The notes below the pieces were generated by a model. It saw only the letters and a program-made list of their open reading frames with translations, searched no databases and had not been told where the DNA came from. From Lucifuga dentata (taxonomy: Eukaryota; Chordata; Actinopteri; Ophidiiformes; Bythitidae), in NCBI GenBank assembly GCA_014773175.1, contig VXCM01003629.1, positions 5,942-69,941 on the forward strand: a DNA stretch of 64,000 bases, read 5' to 3'. Position numbers and translations under genes: made by a program. Within the stretch, counting starts at the first letter, position 1, and every line of letters begins with the position of its first letter. Below, one piece after another: positions 1 to 10,945 of this stretch.

Positions 1-349
1 AAAAAAAAAAAAGGCTTGATAGCTGAGGGAAACTGCTAGTCTATTTCAGCAAAAAGATTGGTAGTAGGGGGAAACTGCTAGCCTAGCATAGCAAAAAGAC
101 TGGTGGGAGAAACTATCAGCCTAGCTTAAAAAAAAAAGACTGATAGCAGGGGGAAACTCTTAGCCTAGCTTAGCAAAGAGACTGGTAGTACAGGGAAACT
201 GTTAGCCTAGCTTAGAATGGTAGCAGTTGGAAACTGCTAGCCTAGCTTAGCAAAAAAGACTGATAGAGGGTGAAAATTCTTAATCTTAGTTAGCAAAAAG
301 ACTGGTAGTAGGGGGAAACTGCTAGCCTAGCTTAACCGTAGCAGAAAGA
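1..349. repeat. Minisatellite of the CTAGCCTAGCTTAGC family
   Basis: About eight degenerate copies of a roughly 40-bp unit with the core GGGGGAAACTGCTAGCCTAG and an AAAGACTGGTAG segment. The array runs off the left edge. The same unit forms the larger array at 26370-27315 and a short piece at 30579-30690. The nek6 terminal exon is not visible here. Confidence 0.85.
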
Positions 350-475
350 CTGGAAGCATGATGCAGTTTGACAGTGTGCTAGTGAATTAGTTTTTTTTTT
401 TTTAATGATTTGNCTGGAAGCATGATGCAGTTTGACAGTGTGCTAGTGAATTAGTTTTTTTTTTTTTAATGATTT
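350..475. other. Unmerged contig overlap around a single N
   Basis: Bases 350-412 (63 nt) are repeated exactly right after the N at 413. This is the pattern of two contigs joined by a placeholder N without merging their overlap, so the duplication is unlikely to be biological. Confidence 0.85.
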
Positions 476-567
476 GTTGCAGAACTTTCTTCACATGGAC
501 GGATAAAAACTACAGTTAGGTGTTAATGAACTGAATGTTAGCTTGTAATCAGAAACGTGTACAGTAC

Positions 568-2375
568 CTTCTCAGAGTAATGATCCGGGGGGAGGGGAGG
601 GTAATCACACTGCTCGATCTTCTGACACAGAGCCAGCAGGTTCATCTTGTCTCCATAAAATGGACTCTGCAGCGCCGCCATCTGGACATGGTGAACAACA
701 ACATGCAATCAGTCAGAGGAAAAACACACATTTCTAATCTGTTTTCCTCACTATCTTGTTTTGGAACAAAATCCCAGGAATGAGGGTTTAATCACCAGAA
801 AAACGTCCCGTTTTTAGCGAGTTAGCAGCACAGCCTCAGAATGCTACTTTCTGTTATCAGGTGGCCAGATTCATGTGGAATCTGCTGCAGATTATTATGC
901 TCATTGAGAGATGTTTCCTCATAATTGACCCCTGACCCAGACTGAGAATGTGATACTCATCCAGTGTGTGCCGGTCTGTCAGAACATCCAGAACATTACA
1001 TTTTACTTTTACTTCCTGTTGTTGTGTGTTGATAAAACGGCCAAGTCACCGAGTCAAACATTTCCTGACTTCAACTCTTCCATGTCTGCTCATTATGTTT
1101 TTCTGGATGACTGACCAATCACAAGTCTCCATTCTCTTTCAGCGTGCAAATATGTGACATCACATGCACGGACCATTTATGGTAAACTGTGGAGTGTAGT
1201 GGGCACAATCAGAGACTTTTTGTCAGGTTAATTGTGATTTATAAAGCAGTTTTATAAATGAGGCCCCTGATCAGGTGATAAATATGTTAATATATGATGC
1301 TGATTTGTGTATTGTGGCTGCAATGAACATTAGAGCCTTTCACACAGTCACACACTATGTTTATATACTCTGAGGTGTTCCACGTGTAACCCCGCCCCCA
1401 CTTGTAACCCCACCCCAGAATGCACCAAGCTTATTTAAGTGTTTTTGTCTGTTTTCAATGGAATTGTCACGTGCAGCTCACCTCATACAGGAGACATCCC
1501 AGTGACCAGATATCTGATTTAAAGTTATATCCACTCTCATGCAGCCTCTCTGGTGACATGTAGTACGGCGTCCCCACTGGGACAAAAAGCCCCAAAAGAA
1601 AGAATCAGACAAATGAGTCAAATGTTAAGAAATTATCACTTAATTATCACAAATATGTGTAAACCTTCAATGACTCAAAATGCCACTGTAAATGTTTTAT
1701 ATGTTATTACTTTAGCAAAGCCTTTTTATTCTCACAGTAAACAGTGGAGGCGTGTCCAGTGTACTGTGGTTGTTCAGGCATGTGTGTGTGCGCGCATGTG
1801 CATGTGTATGTGCATGTGCATGTCCGTGTTGTGTGTTACCTAATGAGTGAGCTGCAGTGGTCTTAGAGCTGAAGAAACGGCCGAGTCCCAGGTCACCCAG
1901 CTTCACCTCCCCTGTCGCTGTTATGAACACGTTGGCTGGCTTGATGTCTGTTTCACATGCACGCACACACAGACACATGCACACGCACACGCATTTTCAC
2001 TGTAGTTATGTTTGACCAAATGAAAGCAGCATTTGAGGGACAGGAAGTAACATGGACAGAACTTCCTGTAGATAAAGTACTCTGGAGTTTTCTGGAGATG
2101 TGGTGCTATGATTAGAACAACGCATAGAGTTAGTGTGTATGTGGAAACATAAACACATTGATGAATATGCCCACTTTGACCTTTGACCTGTGGGTTATGG
2201 ACTATGAAAAAGGATAGGTAGGATATGTAGATAGGATGTGTATATGAGCGGCGGCGAGGCATTTACCTCGGTGCATGACTCTGCGTGAATGCATGTGCTC
2301 CAGGGCGCTGCACAGCTGGACAAAATACTTCCAGATGGTCCTCTCAGGAATGAGCCGCCTCTTCTTCTTAAAGTA
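568..2375 (-). CDS. nek6: nek6 kinase C-lobe exons (four)
   Basis: Exons 2375-2267 ([13 protein letters not shown] to the HR of the catalytic HRD), 1947-1840 (DIKPAN, DLG and activation loop), 1576-1482 ([18 protein letters not shown]) and 681-568 ([14 protein letters not shown] to PPDHYSEK). The catalytic Asp codon is split G|AC across the 2267/1947 junction. The last donor at 567-562 is GTACTG. The intron 1948-2266 contains a CA-rich run, and 2376-3486 contains a LINE scrap and a minisatellite, described separately. Confidence 0.92.
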
Positions 2376-5300
2376 CTAAAGAGACGGAGAGAACGCTGAT
2401 AAAGGGCCTTTCTGTAAACTCAACAGGAAATTAATTCATGTCATTAGTCAACAGTGTTTCTACAACCAGCCTGACTCTACTTCCTGCCATAAACAGGATG
2501 TGGTTACTTGTTCCCGAAAAATCAGTTTGTTTTATTGATGAAGAGTTGGTTTTGGCTAAGAATTAATGCTATTATGATGCTTCACTTCATACTTGGACAA
2601 CATGGAGAAAACTCAGCATCTTCATTAATAACCATGTGACCATGTATGGTGTGCCTCAGGGCTCAGTTCTGGGTCCTATTTTATTTTTCTCCTCTGGGTG
2701 ACATTATTGTTGTCATGGCATCTCTCAGCAGTGATTTGTTATGCTGATGACTCTCAGCTGTACCATGTGACCTCAGCACGCACTGCATGGCTAAGACCAA
2801 CATTAGCTTCTGATCTGGATTACTGCAGCATGAATCAGACACAGCAGAACTAAGACACTACGGAGCCCCTGAAGTCCTAAATGTGGGATTATTATCAAAT
2901 CCTTGGAGATTCTTTGTCCACTGGAACAACCATCATCATCATCATCATCACTGTATCTGGAGTCAATAAACACGTCCTCTTCTAGGACCATTCAGAAAAA
3001 TATCTGTTTCACAACAAGAATTTATTTTTCCTTATCAGTGAGGCCCCAGGACGGTCCCAGAGTCCAGACTAAAGACCAGGACTGGCCCAGAGTCTAGACT
3101 AAAGCCCAGGATGGTCCCACAGTCCAGGCTAAAGACCAAGACCAACCCAGAGTCCTGACTAAAGACAGGACCATCCCAGAGTCCAGACTAAAGACCAGGA
3201 CCATCCTAGAGTCCAGACTAAAGACCAGGACTGTCACAGAGTCCAGACTAAAGAGCAGGACAGTCCCAGAGTCCAGACTACAGACCAGGACTGTCCCAGA
3301 GTCCAGACTAAAGATCAGGATGGTCCAGAGTCCAGACTAAAGACCAGGACCATCCCAGAGTCCTGACTAAAGACAGAACCATCCCAGAGTCCAGACTAAA
3401 GACCAGGACCATTCCACTGCTCTATAAATAGTTAAAGTAAATATATTTGGTGTGTGAAGTCCTAAGAGTTTTGCGTGACCTCTGACCTTTATCATCTGGG
3501 ACAGATCTCCAGCATCCGCCAGCTCCAGAACAATGTTGAGCTTGTTGTCTTCGATGAATGAGTCCAGATACTTGATGATATTTGGGTGATTCAGCTGCTG
3601 CAGGGGACAAACAAGACGAAACGAGAGCTAAACGGGATGACACTAACGTCAAAGATGCAGTAAAGAAGACGTGTTGTGGACTCTTGTTGTCCTGTAAAAC
3701 ACTCGTACCTTCAGCAGGTCGATCTCTTTGATGCAGTCCTGACAAGCTTTAGTGTCCATCATCTCAAAGACCTGCAGACAGACACCAAACAAGCAGCTAA
3801 AGGTGCTTCTCAAACTGCTGCGTACGGAAGTGGGAACATGGGAACATGGAGCTGATTGACGTACCTGCACCTTCTTGAGAGCGACCAGCTGTCCCTCCAG
3901 CAGATACGTGGCTTTGTAGACCTCGCTGAACTGGCCCCGGCCGATCTTCTTCTCAATGCGAAAGTTTGCGAGCGTGCAGCACAACTTACGGCTCTGCATG
4001 TTTCTCTGTGCGAGAAAAGACAACATTCAAAGGATTAGATGGCTGCATGTTTCACAGCATTCAGGCTGACCGCAAACCAAAAATATGCTAACATCTAACA
4101 CGCTAACATCTCACAGAAACATGCTAACATCTCACGCTTCAGCATCTGAAAAATAACATGTAGTCTGCTTATTGACCAGTCCTAACCACAAAAATGGGTT
4201 TTATCTTTAAAATGAGCGAGGACAAAAGAAACCACTTTACAAAAAAAAAAAAAAAAAAAAAAAAAAAANTCTAAAGGTCTAGCAACAAAAAAACACGGCT
4301 CATTACCTCCGCCAAGGAGGTAATGAGCCGTGATCGCTGTGATCGCTGACATTTGTATGTCTGATTGTCAGCAGGATATCTGGAAAAGTTGTGGACAGAT
4401 TTGGATGAAATTTGGGAATGGAGAGATAATATCAAGAGGAAGAAGTCATTACACTTTGAAGATGATCTGGATCCAGAAATTTTGCAGTTTAAAATTAATG
4501 CTAATCAGCTGATTTTGAAGAATTGCAGCAGGGTGGCTAATTTTTTAACCAAATTTTTATTTTTATTATCGGAGATTTTGTTGGCCTTGGCGGAGGTATG
4601 TGCTCTTGGAGTCCTACATGTTTATTTTATTTGACCATTTATACCAGCAGCACACCCACACACACCTACACACACACAGCGCACGAGAGTAACTCCTAAC
4701 CAATGAGGAATGAAGAAAACATCAGATAAAATGTTTAATGAGTTTCTCAAATTTTTTCCAAATGAAGCTGCAAAATAAAAAAAATATATAAACATATTTA
4801 CATGAATATATATAAACATGTTTACATGATGAAATTCTGTAAATAAAAACAATCATGTTACAAAAAACAAAAATGCTGTAAATGTCTGCTGAGCCTGAAC
4901 ATGTCAGTAACATATCTATCAGTATGTTACTAACATGATGGAGTTTGCTGTTAAAATTCACCCAAAGGTGTTTTACTTGTGTCTTTATGTCTTCACTGAC
5001 TTTAAAAAACTTTATTTTATTACTTTGCTATTTATTTGCCTAACATATTTTCTATAAGTTTTATTAAGTATTGCACAGGCTTTGGCCATACTTTCATGTG
5101 CATCATATGTTGTAAAATTGTAAAAAAGCTCCATGAATCCATGAAAGTTTTGATCCTGGACATAAACTCCAGGTTTAGAGCCAAACAGCTAAACAGGTAC
5201 TCTCTCAGTCTCAGCAGGTCCCAACATGTCCTGACTCAGTCTCTGCGTGTCACAGACGTGTCCTGACTCAGTCTATGTGTCACAGACGTGTCCTGGCTTG

Positions 5301-6324
5301 GTTTCTGTGTGTCCCTGACATGTCCTGATTTGGTCTGCCTGTGTCCAGATGTGTCCTGACTCAGTCTCTGTGTGTCACAGACATGTTCTGACTCGGTCTC
5401 TGTGTGTCCAACATGTTAGAAATTACTGCTGCAGGTGGATGACTTGGTTGGGGTTGGGCTCTATCTGGGCCGGAGTGGGGGTGCTGTCTGGATGGCCTAT
5501 GCCCTGTTGATTTGGCTGCAGGTGAGTGGACTCAGGACCTTGTCTGGACAGGATTTGCCACTGGCTTGGCAGGGCCTGGTGGGGCCTCCTTGTGCAAGGG
5601 ACATGGGTATGGATAGCCCCCCTCCCCCCCCCGTCTCTGCTGAGGTGAATGAGCCGCAAACCTGTCATCTTCAGAACATGGGTTATGCTCCTCCTCCTCC
5701 TCCTCCTCCTCCTTCTCCCCATCCTACTCTCCTCCTCCTCATCCAGATGTTTGTTGGTAAATGTGAGTCGAGTCTTTATATTCCTCCTATTTAATGAGTT
5801 TAGATTCAGCAGGCTGCAGGAATCAAGCCTGGTGTGTCAAGTCTAGTTCAACCAATTATCAATTAAATTACCAATTCAATTATCTATTAATTATCCATTA
5901 AATTATCTATTAATTATCCATTAAATTATCTATTAATTATCTATTAAATTATCTATTAAATTTTGTTACTTTGATTGAGTAACAAAGAGGGAAATAACTT
6001 TTTCTCATGGTGATAAAAGTGTTGGAGAGATTTTTTCCTTCAATAAATGAAAAGATCATTTAAAAACTATTTTTTGTCCTGGTCTTATATTAAATTTTGT
6101 TTGAAGATTTGAAACAATTAAATGTGACAAATAAAGAAGAAATCAGGAAGGAGACAAATACTTTTTCATGGCACTGTACACACACACACACACACACACA
6201 CAAGCACAGTGCAGTCAGAGACTCACCTGGTCCTCCTGGCTTGGTGTCTTGTAGAGTTTGTTGTGGTTGTCACAGGGCATCTGGTTGATGTTCTGTGCCT
6301 CCATGGCAACATCACACACAGTCA
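568..6324 (-). CDS. nek6: Nek6 Ser/Thr protein kinase (3'-truncated by window edge)
   Basis: NIMA-related kinase; family members act in mitotic spindle assembly downstream of Nek9. Coding exons in transcript order: 6304-6227, 4005-3865, 3771-3709, 3597-3487, 2375-2267, 1947-1840, 1576-1482, 681-568. Together they give 819 nt (273 codons) with every phase matching. Visible motifs are the glycine loop GRGQFSEV, the ATP lysine in VALKK, the catalytic HRDIKPAN split over two exons, the NEK-type GDLGLGRFF (DLG replacing DFG), the activation-loop TTAAHS and [18 protein letters not shown] and DLSQMIK favour Nek6 over Nek7. The frame leaves exon 8 in phase 0, and about 36 C-terminal residues (last exon) are not found between 1 and 567, so they must lie outside. 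Human NEK6 is 313 residues. Confidence 0.93.
2580..2830 (+). pseudogene. L2-like LINE reverse transcriptase fragment
   Basis: Translation shows [13 protein letters not shown] followed, after a frameshift, by [10 protein letters not shown]. These are reverse transcriptase blocks with the catalytic YADD box, typical of L2/Maui-type LINEs of fish. The fragment is frameshifted, has a stop, lies in the nek6 intron 2376-3486 and is in the opposite orientation to nek6. Confidence 0.75.
3040..3418. repeat. Minisatellite in nek6 intron
   Basis: About eleven copies of a 32-34-bp unit with the core CCCAGAGTCCAGACTAAAGA followed by CCAGGACC or similar. It ends about 70 bp from the 3487 exon end. Confidence 0.85.
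3487..4005 (-). CDS. nek6: nek6 kinase N-lobe exons (three)
   Basis: Exons 4005-3865 (glycine-rich loop and catalytic lysine), 3771-3709 (21 codons, alpha-C helix region with CIKEIDLLK) and 3597-3487 ([14 protein letters not shown] to DLSQMIK, i.e. the hinge and start of the C-lobe). Donors are GTACGT, GTACGA and GTCAGA; all acceptors end CAG. All three exons are in phase 0 at both ends, so each is a frame-preserving unit. Confidence 0.92.
4294..4620. mobile_element. Dispersed repeat with CCTCCGCCAAGGAGG end
   Basis: It starts with a perfect 17-bp inverted repeat (4294-4310 and 4316-4332, loop GCCAA) and ends with TTGGCGGAGGT near 4585-4600. The interior (GTCAGCAGGATATCTGGAAA, TGGATGAAATTTGGGAATGG) resembles a non-autonomous repeat I recall from many fish and invertebrate genomes. 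Its class cannot be assigned here. Preceded by a poly-A run with a single N at 4269. Confidence 0.6.
5200..5415. repeat. Short minisatellite, TGTCCTGACTCAGTCTCTGT unit
   Basis: About five imperfect copies of a roughly 37-45-bp unit (TGTCCTGACTCAGTCTCTGT then GTGTCACAGACG). It lies in the first nek6 intron (4006-6226), together with a CCT-rich run at 5687-5745 and TTAATTATC/TATTAA repeats at 5855-5960. Confidence 0.8.
5975..6178. mobile_element. Mariner-type MITE fragment (TACAGTGCCATGAAAAAGTA end)
   Basis: The right end reads ATACTTTTTCATGGCACTGTA, and the interior (AAATGTGACAAATAAAGAAG, AAATCAGGAAGGAG) matches the full copy at 23726-24070. A CA microsatellite follows directly at 6177-6202. 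The left boundary is uncertain. Confidence 0.7.
6227..6324 (-). CDS. nek6: nek6 first coding exon with start codon
   Basis: The ATG is at 6304-6302 and opens 26 codons ([15 protein letters not shown]...), ending with CAG before a GTGAGT donor at 6226-6221. The join to the next exon (AGA AAC ATG) is in phase 0. A good acceptor (pyrimidine-rich, then ATAG) at 6325 implies about 20 nt of 5' UTR in this exon and at least one upstream non-coding exon. The N-terminal tail is short and unlike the mammalian one; this region is poorly conserved among Nek6/7 proteins. A methionine in the next exon (3997-3999) is an alternative start. Confidence 0.8.
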
Positions 6325-6621
6325 CTATGGTAACAAAGAGCATGATGTATTATGATGTCACATAAACAGATGAAACATCAAAGTCACGTCTTCTTTGCCA
6401 TTATCTATTAACACAGATCCACAGCGAGAATGCTTGTCTCAGACACACACCTGATCCTTTCATCCACATTACTGTTATTAGCCCCGCCTTCATGGTTGTA
6501 ACATGGCTGCTGTTGCTATAGCGATACCAGCGGTGATATTTATTCTTCAAAGTAAAGCAGCGTGATGATGATTTATCAGCTGTTATCTGACAAACAAACT
6601 TTCAATCACTTTAAACCAGAC

Positions 6622-7159
6622 TTAAAGGATCATCTCAGTGATTTTGCATGTTTCAGCCCAATCGATACAACCCACATACACGTTATGTTACTGCCGACCA
6701 TTTTCTGAAACATAAAACCATGTTTGAGTTTTTGTTTTACTTTTCCAAATCTCCTAATCTTTCAAAATCAAATGTTCAGGTGATGCACACACCTTAAAAC
6801 TCAATGTTTCACCTGCTAACATGTATGCACAATTGTAGAAGGTTCAGTCATATTAATTTCACGGTAAAAGTTGTCTTCTCCTGGAGGAGAAATACATTTT
6901 CTTCAGAGCAGCTCCATGTTGGATCAGTTAAATAAAGTAACTTCGACAAAGAATTGAATCGATGTCGTTCTCTGTGATAGATTATGTATCTCAAGCGTGT
7001 TTCAAGTCTCTGCAAGTTGATTTTTATGTCATACTGGAGTGAACTGAAACCAATGGCAGCCTGGAAGGTAGAAAAAACAATTCTAATATATGTTAGAATT
7101 GTTTTGTGGGTTGCATTTATTGGGCTCAAGCATGAAAAACCATCAGTATGCTCCTTTAA
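6622..7159. mobile_element. TTAA-bounded inverted-repeat element, copy E
   Basis: It begins TTAAAGGATCATCTCAGTGA and ends GTATGCTCCTTTAA, with TTAA at both ends and matching inverted sequences inside (TTTTGCATGTTTCAGCCCAA versus TTGGGCTCAAGCATG). 538 bp, with no coding capacity: a MITE. It belongs to the same broad family as the copies at 7820, 8927, 24469, 45503 and 50817, but to a diverged subgroup shared with 24469. Confidence 0.75.
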
Positions 7160-7214
7160 TTCTTATCATGTGTCCATGTACTTGTACAGCTCTCATACTG
7201 ACTGTATGTGCATG

Positions 7215-7580
7215 AGTGCACGAGTGCGCGAGTGTGTGTGTGTGTGTGTATGAACGAGCATGTGTGCATGTGAGTGTGCGTGAGTGTGTCGTGTCCACGT
7301 GTGTGCGTGTGCATGCGAGGGTGTGTGTGAGCGTGTCCACATGTTTGTCTATGAGAGTGTCTGTGTGTGTGTGTATGTGTGTGTGTGTGTGGTGTGTGTG
7401 TGCATGTGCGCTTTGATGTGTGTGTATGAGAGAGAGTGTGTGTGTATGTCTGAGTATGTGTACACGTGCACGCTTGAGTGAATGTGTGTGTGTGTGTGTG
7501 TGTGTGCACTTTGAGTGCATGTGTGTGTGAGTGTGTGTGCATGTGCGCACTTGAGTGAGTGTGTGTGTGCGTGTGTGATG
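7215..7580. repeat. Long TG/CA-rich microsatellite
   Basis: About 365 bp of alternating purine-pyrimidine TG with many interruptions (GTGTGCATG, GAGTGTG). All long reading frames here are translations of the repeat (HTHTHT or VCVCV). Confidence 0.9.
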
Positions 7581-7819
7581 ACTCATGCTTCGCTTTACTG
7601 GACATGAGAATTCCTCAGAAATCTGCTCAGAATGAGCCACAGCACCGTGACACTGAGTCTCTCCTGTGACTCGCTGAGTCATCCGAGTGTTTTCACCAAA
7701 CACTGAGACGAGTCCACACACCCACTGCAACGTGGAGTTAATAAGTATTAATTGTTTTGTCATTCATAGTAGCAGAATGTCGTGTTGAATTGAAATCTTC
7801 AGCTCACTGTCTGTACATG

Positions 7820-8405
7820 TTAAAGGAGCATACCACCCATTTTGCATGTTTGAGCCTAATATATTCAATTTTCATACATGTTATGTTACTGACAATCATT
7901 TCCCAAAGCATACTACTGGAACAGTGAATTAAAAATGTTTTTCCTACCTTCCAGACCTCCACTGGTTTCAGTTCATTCTGCTATTAAAATCAACTTGTTG
8001 ATACTTGAAACGTTCTTGGGATAGGTAATCCATCATCACCAACAAGACGTGTATTCAGGTTTTTTTAGAAGTTATGTAATTTTAGTGTTTAAGCTCAATA
8101 AAAAGCGTGGAGTGAATGTATGCCTCCACCGGGGAATATAGTCCCAAAAGAAGACCTGCGTTTATGGAAAAATTTAAAGGACCGTGACTTCATAAGGCTG
8201 TGTAACTATTAGCAGGAGAAACATGGATTTTTAAGGTGGATGTATCACTTGAATATTTGATTTTGAAAGATTAAGAGATTTTGCAAAATATCAGGAAAGC
8301 TGAAACACAGTTTTATCCTTTGGGAAATGACTGTCAGTAACGTAACATGTATGAAAATTGACTATATTAGGCTCAAACATGCAAAATGATGATATGGTCC
8401 TTTAA
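7820..8405. mobile_element. TTAA-bounded inverted-repeat element, copy A
   Basis: 586 bp with TTAA at each end. The left terminus is TTAAAGGAGCATACCACCCA; the right terminus is the inverted counterpart (ATGGTCCTTTAA). The terminal inverted repeats extend for more than 50 bp with mismatches (TTTGCATGTTTGAGCCTAAT against its complement). It has no open frame. A 4-bp TTAA boundary suggests piggyBac-type mobilisation (inference). Confidence 0.8.
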
Positions 8406-8734
8406 CAACCATCATTAATAGCCTGAATGTTTCTGCTTCCTGATTTGCTAAAATCCACATTTGATGTTCCAAAATAAAACTTTAAGCCAAGCAGTTGTGT
8501 TACATCACAATTTAGTTCCTTCTTCTTAGCACATACACATATCTCTTTATTAGTCACCAACTTCCTGTCAGATGCTTTCAGATCAGTTTTACTGAAGGCT
8601 CATATTTAAATATAATAAACTTTCTGTCATGTTTGAAATTTATTTATTATGAAATGTTTAGTAATTCTCAGTGTGCTGTTCTGCTTATTTCACATGTAAT
8701 TATCATGTAACAGGCAGCCTGAGCTTTACAGCGC

Positions 8735-8792
8735 TAACCCTAGCCTAACTCTAACCTATCCATAACCTAACCCTAACCTAGCCCTAACACCA
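8735..8792. repeat. Degenerate telomere-like CCCTAA repeat
   Basis: About nine imperfect copies of a CTAACC/CCTAAC hexamer (CTAACCCTAGCCTAACTC and similar) in the spacer between inverted-repeat copies A and B. Too short and imperfect for a former chromosome end; probably an interstitial telomere-like tract. Confidence 0.65.
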
Positions 8793-8926
8793 ACACCAAC
8801 CCACGTCTGACCGTTTTATGATCCTATTAAATGTTTTCTTCACTCTGCATTAAAATAGCTGCCTAGAGTTAGCATGCTGTCAGCCTCACGGTGTAAAAAA
8901 CAACACAGCTTCATGCTAATGCTAAC

Positions 8927-9519
8927 TTAAAGGACCATACCATCATTTTGCATGTTTGAGCCTAATATAGTCAATTTTCATACATGTTATGTTACTGACA
9001 ATCATTTCCCAAAGGATAAAACTGTATTTCAGCTTTCTTGATATTTTGCAAAATCTCTTAATCTTTAAAAATCAAATATTCAAGCGATACACCCACCTTA
9101 AAAATCCATGTTTCTCCTGCTAATAGTTACACAGCCTTATGAAGTCACGGTCCTTTAAATTTTTCCATAAACACAGGTCTTCTTTTGGGACTATATTCCC
9201 CGGTGGAGGCATACATTCACTCCACGCTTTTTATTGTGCTTAAACACTAAAATTATATAACTTCTAACAAAAAACCTGAATACACGTCTTGTTGGTGATG
9301 ATGGATTACCTATCCCAAGAACGTTTACAGTATCAACAAGTTGATTTTAATAGCGTACCAGAATGAACTGAAACCAATGGCAGTCTGGAAGGTAGGAAAA
9401 ACATTTTTAATTCACCATTCCAGTAGTATGCTTTGGGAAATTATTGTCAGTAATGTTACATGTATGAAAATTGAATATAATAGGCTCAAATATGCAAAAT
9501 GGATGGCATGGTCCTTTAA
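8927..9519. mobile_element. TTAA-bounded inverted-repeat element, copy B (inverted relative to A)
   Basis: 593 bp, TTAA at both ends, left terminus TTAAAGGACCATACCATCAT. Internal order (TTACACAGCCTTATGAAGTC, then GGTAGGAAAAACATTTTTAA near the right end) is the reverse complement of copy A, so A and B form a head-to-head pair about 520 bp apart. Confidence 0.8.
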
Positions 9520-9961
9520 CCTTAACTCTCCCTGACCCACTCTGTGAGTAATAAAACATTTTAGATGTTTTAACATATCACACCTGAAATGAAAATGTAG
9601 ATAAGGCAAATGTAGATAAAATGTAGCTGATACAATGATGTACTGTAATTTATTTTCACATATCAGCCTCTATATGCACTATTAGTTGATTGTTATGAGC
9701 CATGTATGTGTCAGAATATATGATGAGCTTATTAACGCCAGGATAACTATAATCAAAAGAAGTGCAACCAGCCATTTCCTTCCAAACGAAGCCTGCTTGA
9801 CATAAAGGAGATTAAAGTGGAGGCCTGAGGCTGCTGCCGTGACAACGCAGCTTCCTGCTGGAAAGCGTGTCTTCACTCATACAGGACACGCTCCATGTCC
9901 TGTATGAGTAATTTTAGCCAGTTATTTGACCTTGAATGCCCAGGCATCCTCATAACCAGTG

Positions 9962-9962
<1 letters not shown>

Positions 9963-10001
<39 letters not shown>

Positions 10002-10014
10002 NTCATAACCAGTG

Positions 10015-10052
<38 letters not shown>
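9963..10052. repeat. CA microsatellite with a single-N join
   Basis: Two (CA)n runs separated by N at 10002. The segment before the N (TCATAACCAGTGCACGCACA and onward) is repeated after it, so the true locus is probably a single CA run. Confidence 0.8.
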
Positions 10053-10054
<2 letters not shown>

Positions 10055-10416
10055 AATAATCGCCTCTACTGCTACCATCTGACCTCAACATGCATGCAAT
10101 GATCCTTCATGCTACATGCATCCTGTATGACACATCAAACATGAGGCTCAGCATGTGTGACGCTGCTGAACATGGACCACCAGGCTGCATATTCCACACG
10201 CTTCATTCAACCCTGTTTTAATATTCACACCTACGACAGGCTGCATTACACGCTACCAAAGCCTGACGACTCTACCTATGTGCATAAGTACACGCCTATT
10301 TATTTACATGTTCACAATGCCTTTTCCAGCAAAATGTGAAAAAATAGTGCATGAAAACACACACACACACACGCATTGAGCAGCCAAACCGAATATGTGT
10401 AACTTTAACTCTTTTA

Positions 10417-10945
10417 CTGGTGTGTGGTGTAGAACTGGTGTATAAACTGGTGTATAACTGGAGTGCAAACTGGAGTATAACTGGTGTGTAACTGGTGTAT
10501 AAACTGGTGTATAACTGCAGTAACTGGTTTATAACTGGTGTACAAACTGGTGTATAACTGCAGTATAACTGGTGTACAAACTGCAGTGTAACTGGTGTAC
10601 AAACTGGTGTTTAACTGGAGTATAACTGGTATATAAACTGGTGTATAACTGGAGTATAACTGGTGTGTGTGTGTAACTGATGTATAACTGTTGTATAAAC
10701 TGGTGTATAACTGGAGTATAACTGGTGTGTGTGTGTAACTGATGTATAACTGGTGTATAACTGTTGTATAAACTGGTGTATAACTGGAGTATAACTGGTG
10801 TGTGTGTGTGTGTAACTGATGTATAACTGGTGTATAACTGGTGTGTGTGTGTGTAACTGATGTATAACTGGTGTATAACTGGTGTGTGTGTGTGTGTAAC
10901 TGGTGTATAACTGGTGTATAACTGGTGTATAACTGGTGTAGAAGT
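10417..10945. repeat. AACTGGTGTAT minisatellite
   Basis: About 45 copies of a 10-12-bp unit (CTGGTGTATAA, with CTGGAGTATAA, CTGATGTATAA and GTGTGTGT variants). The 185-codon frame on the minus strand is just the translated repeat (SYTPVIHQLY). Confidence 0.9.

Noticed and set aside
1..567. Search for the last nek6 exon
   Set aside because: No frame encoding the expected C-terminal kinase end (CPDP...RPD-type block) was found on the minus strand; the region is minisatellite plus a join duplication.
5423..5794. Proline- and arginine-rich frames
   Set aside because: They arise from a CCT/GGA repeat in the first nek6 intron.
7143..7763. 206-codon frame on the minus strand rich in HTHTHT
   Set aside because: It is the translation of a TG/CA microsatellite with no start context, splice sites or homology.
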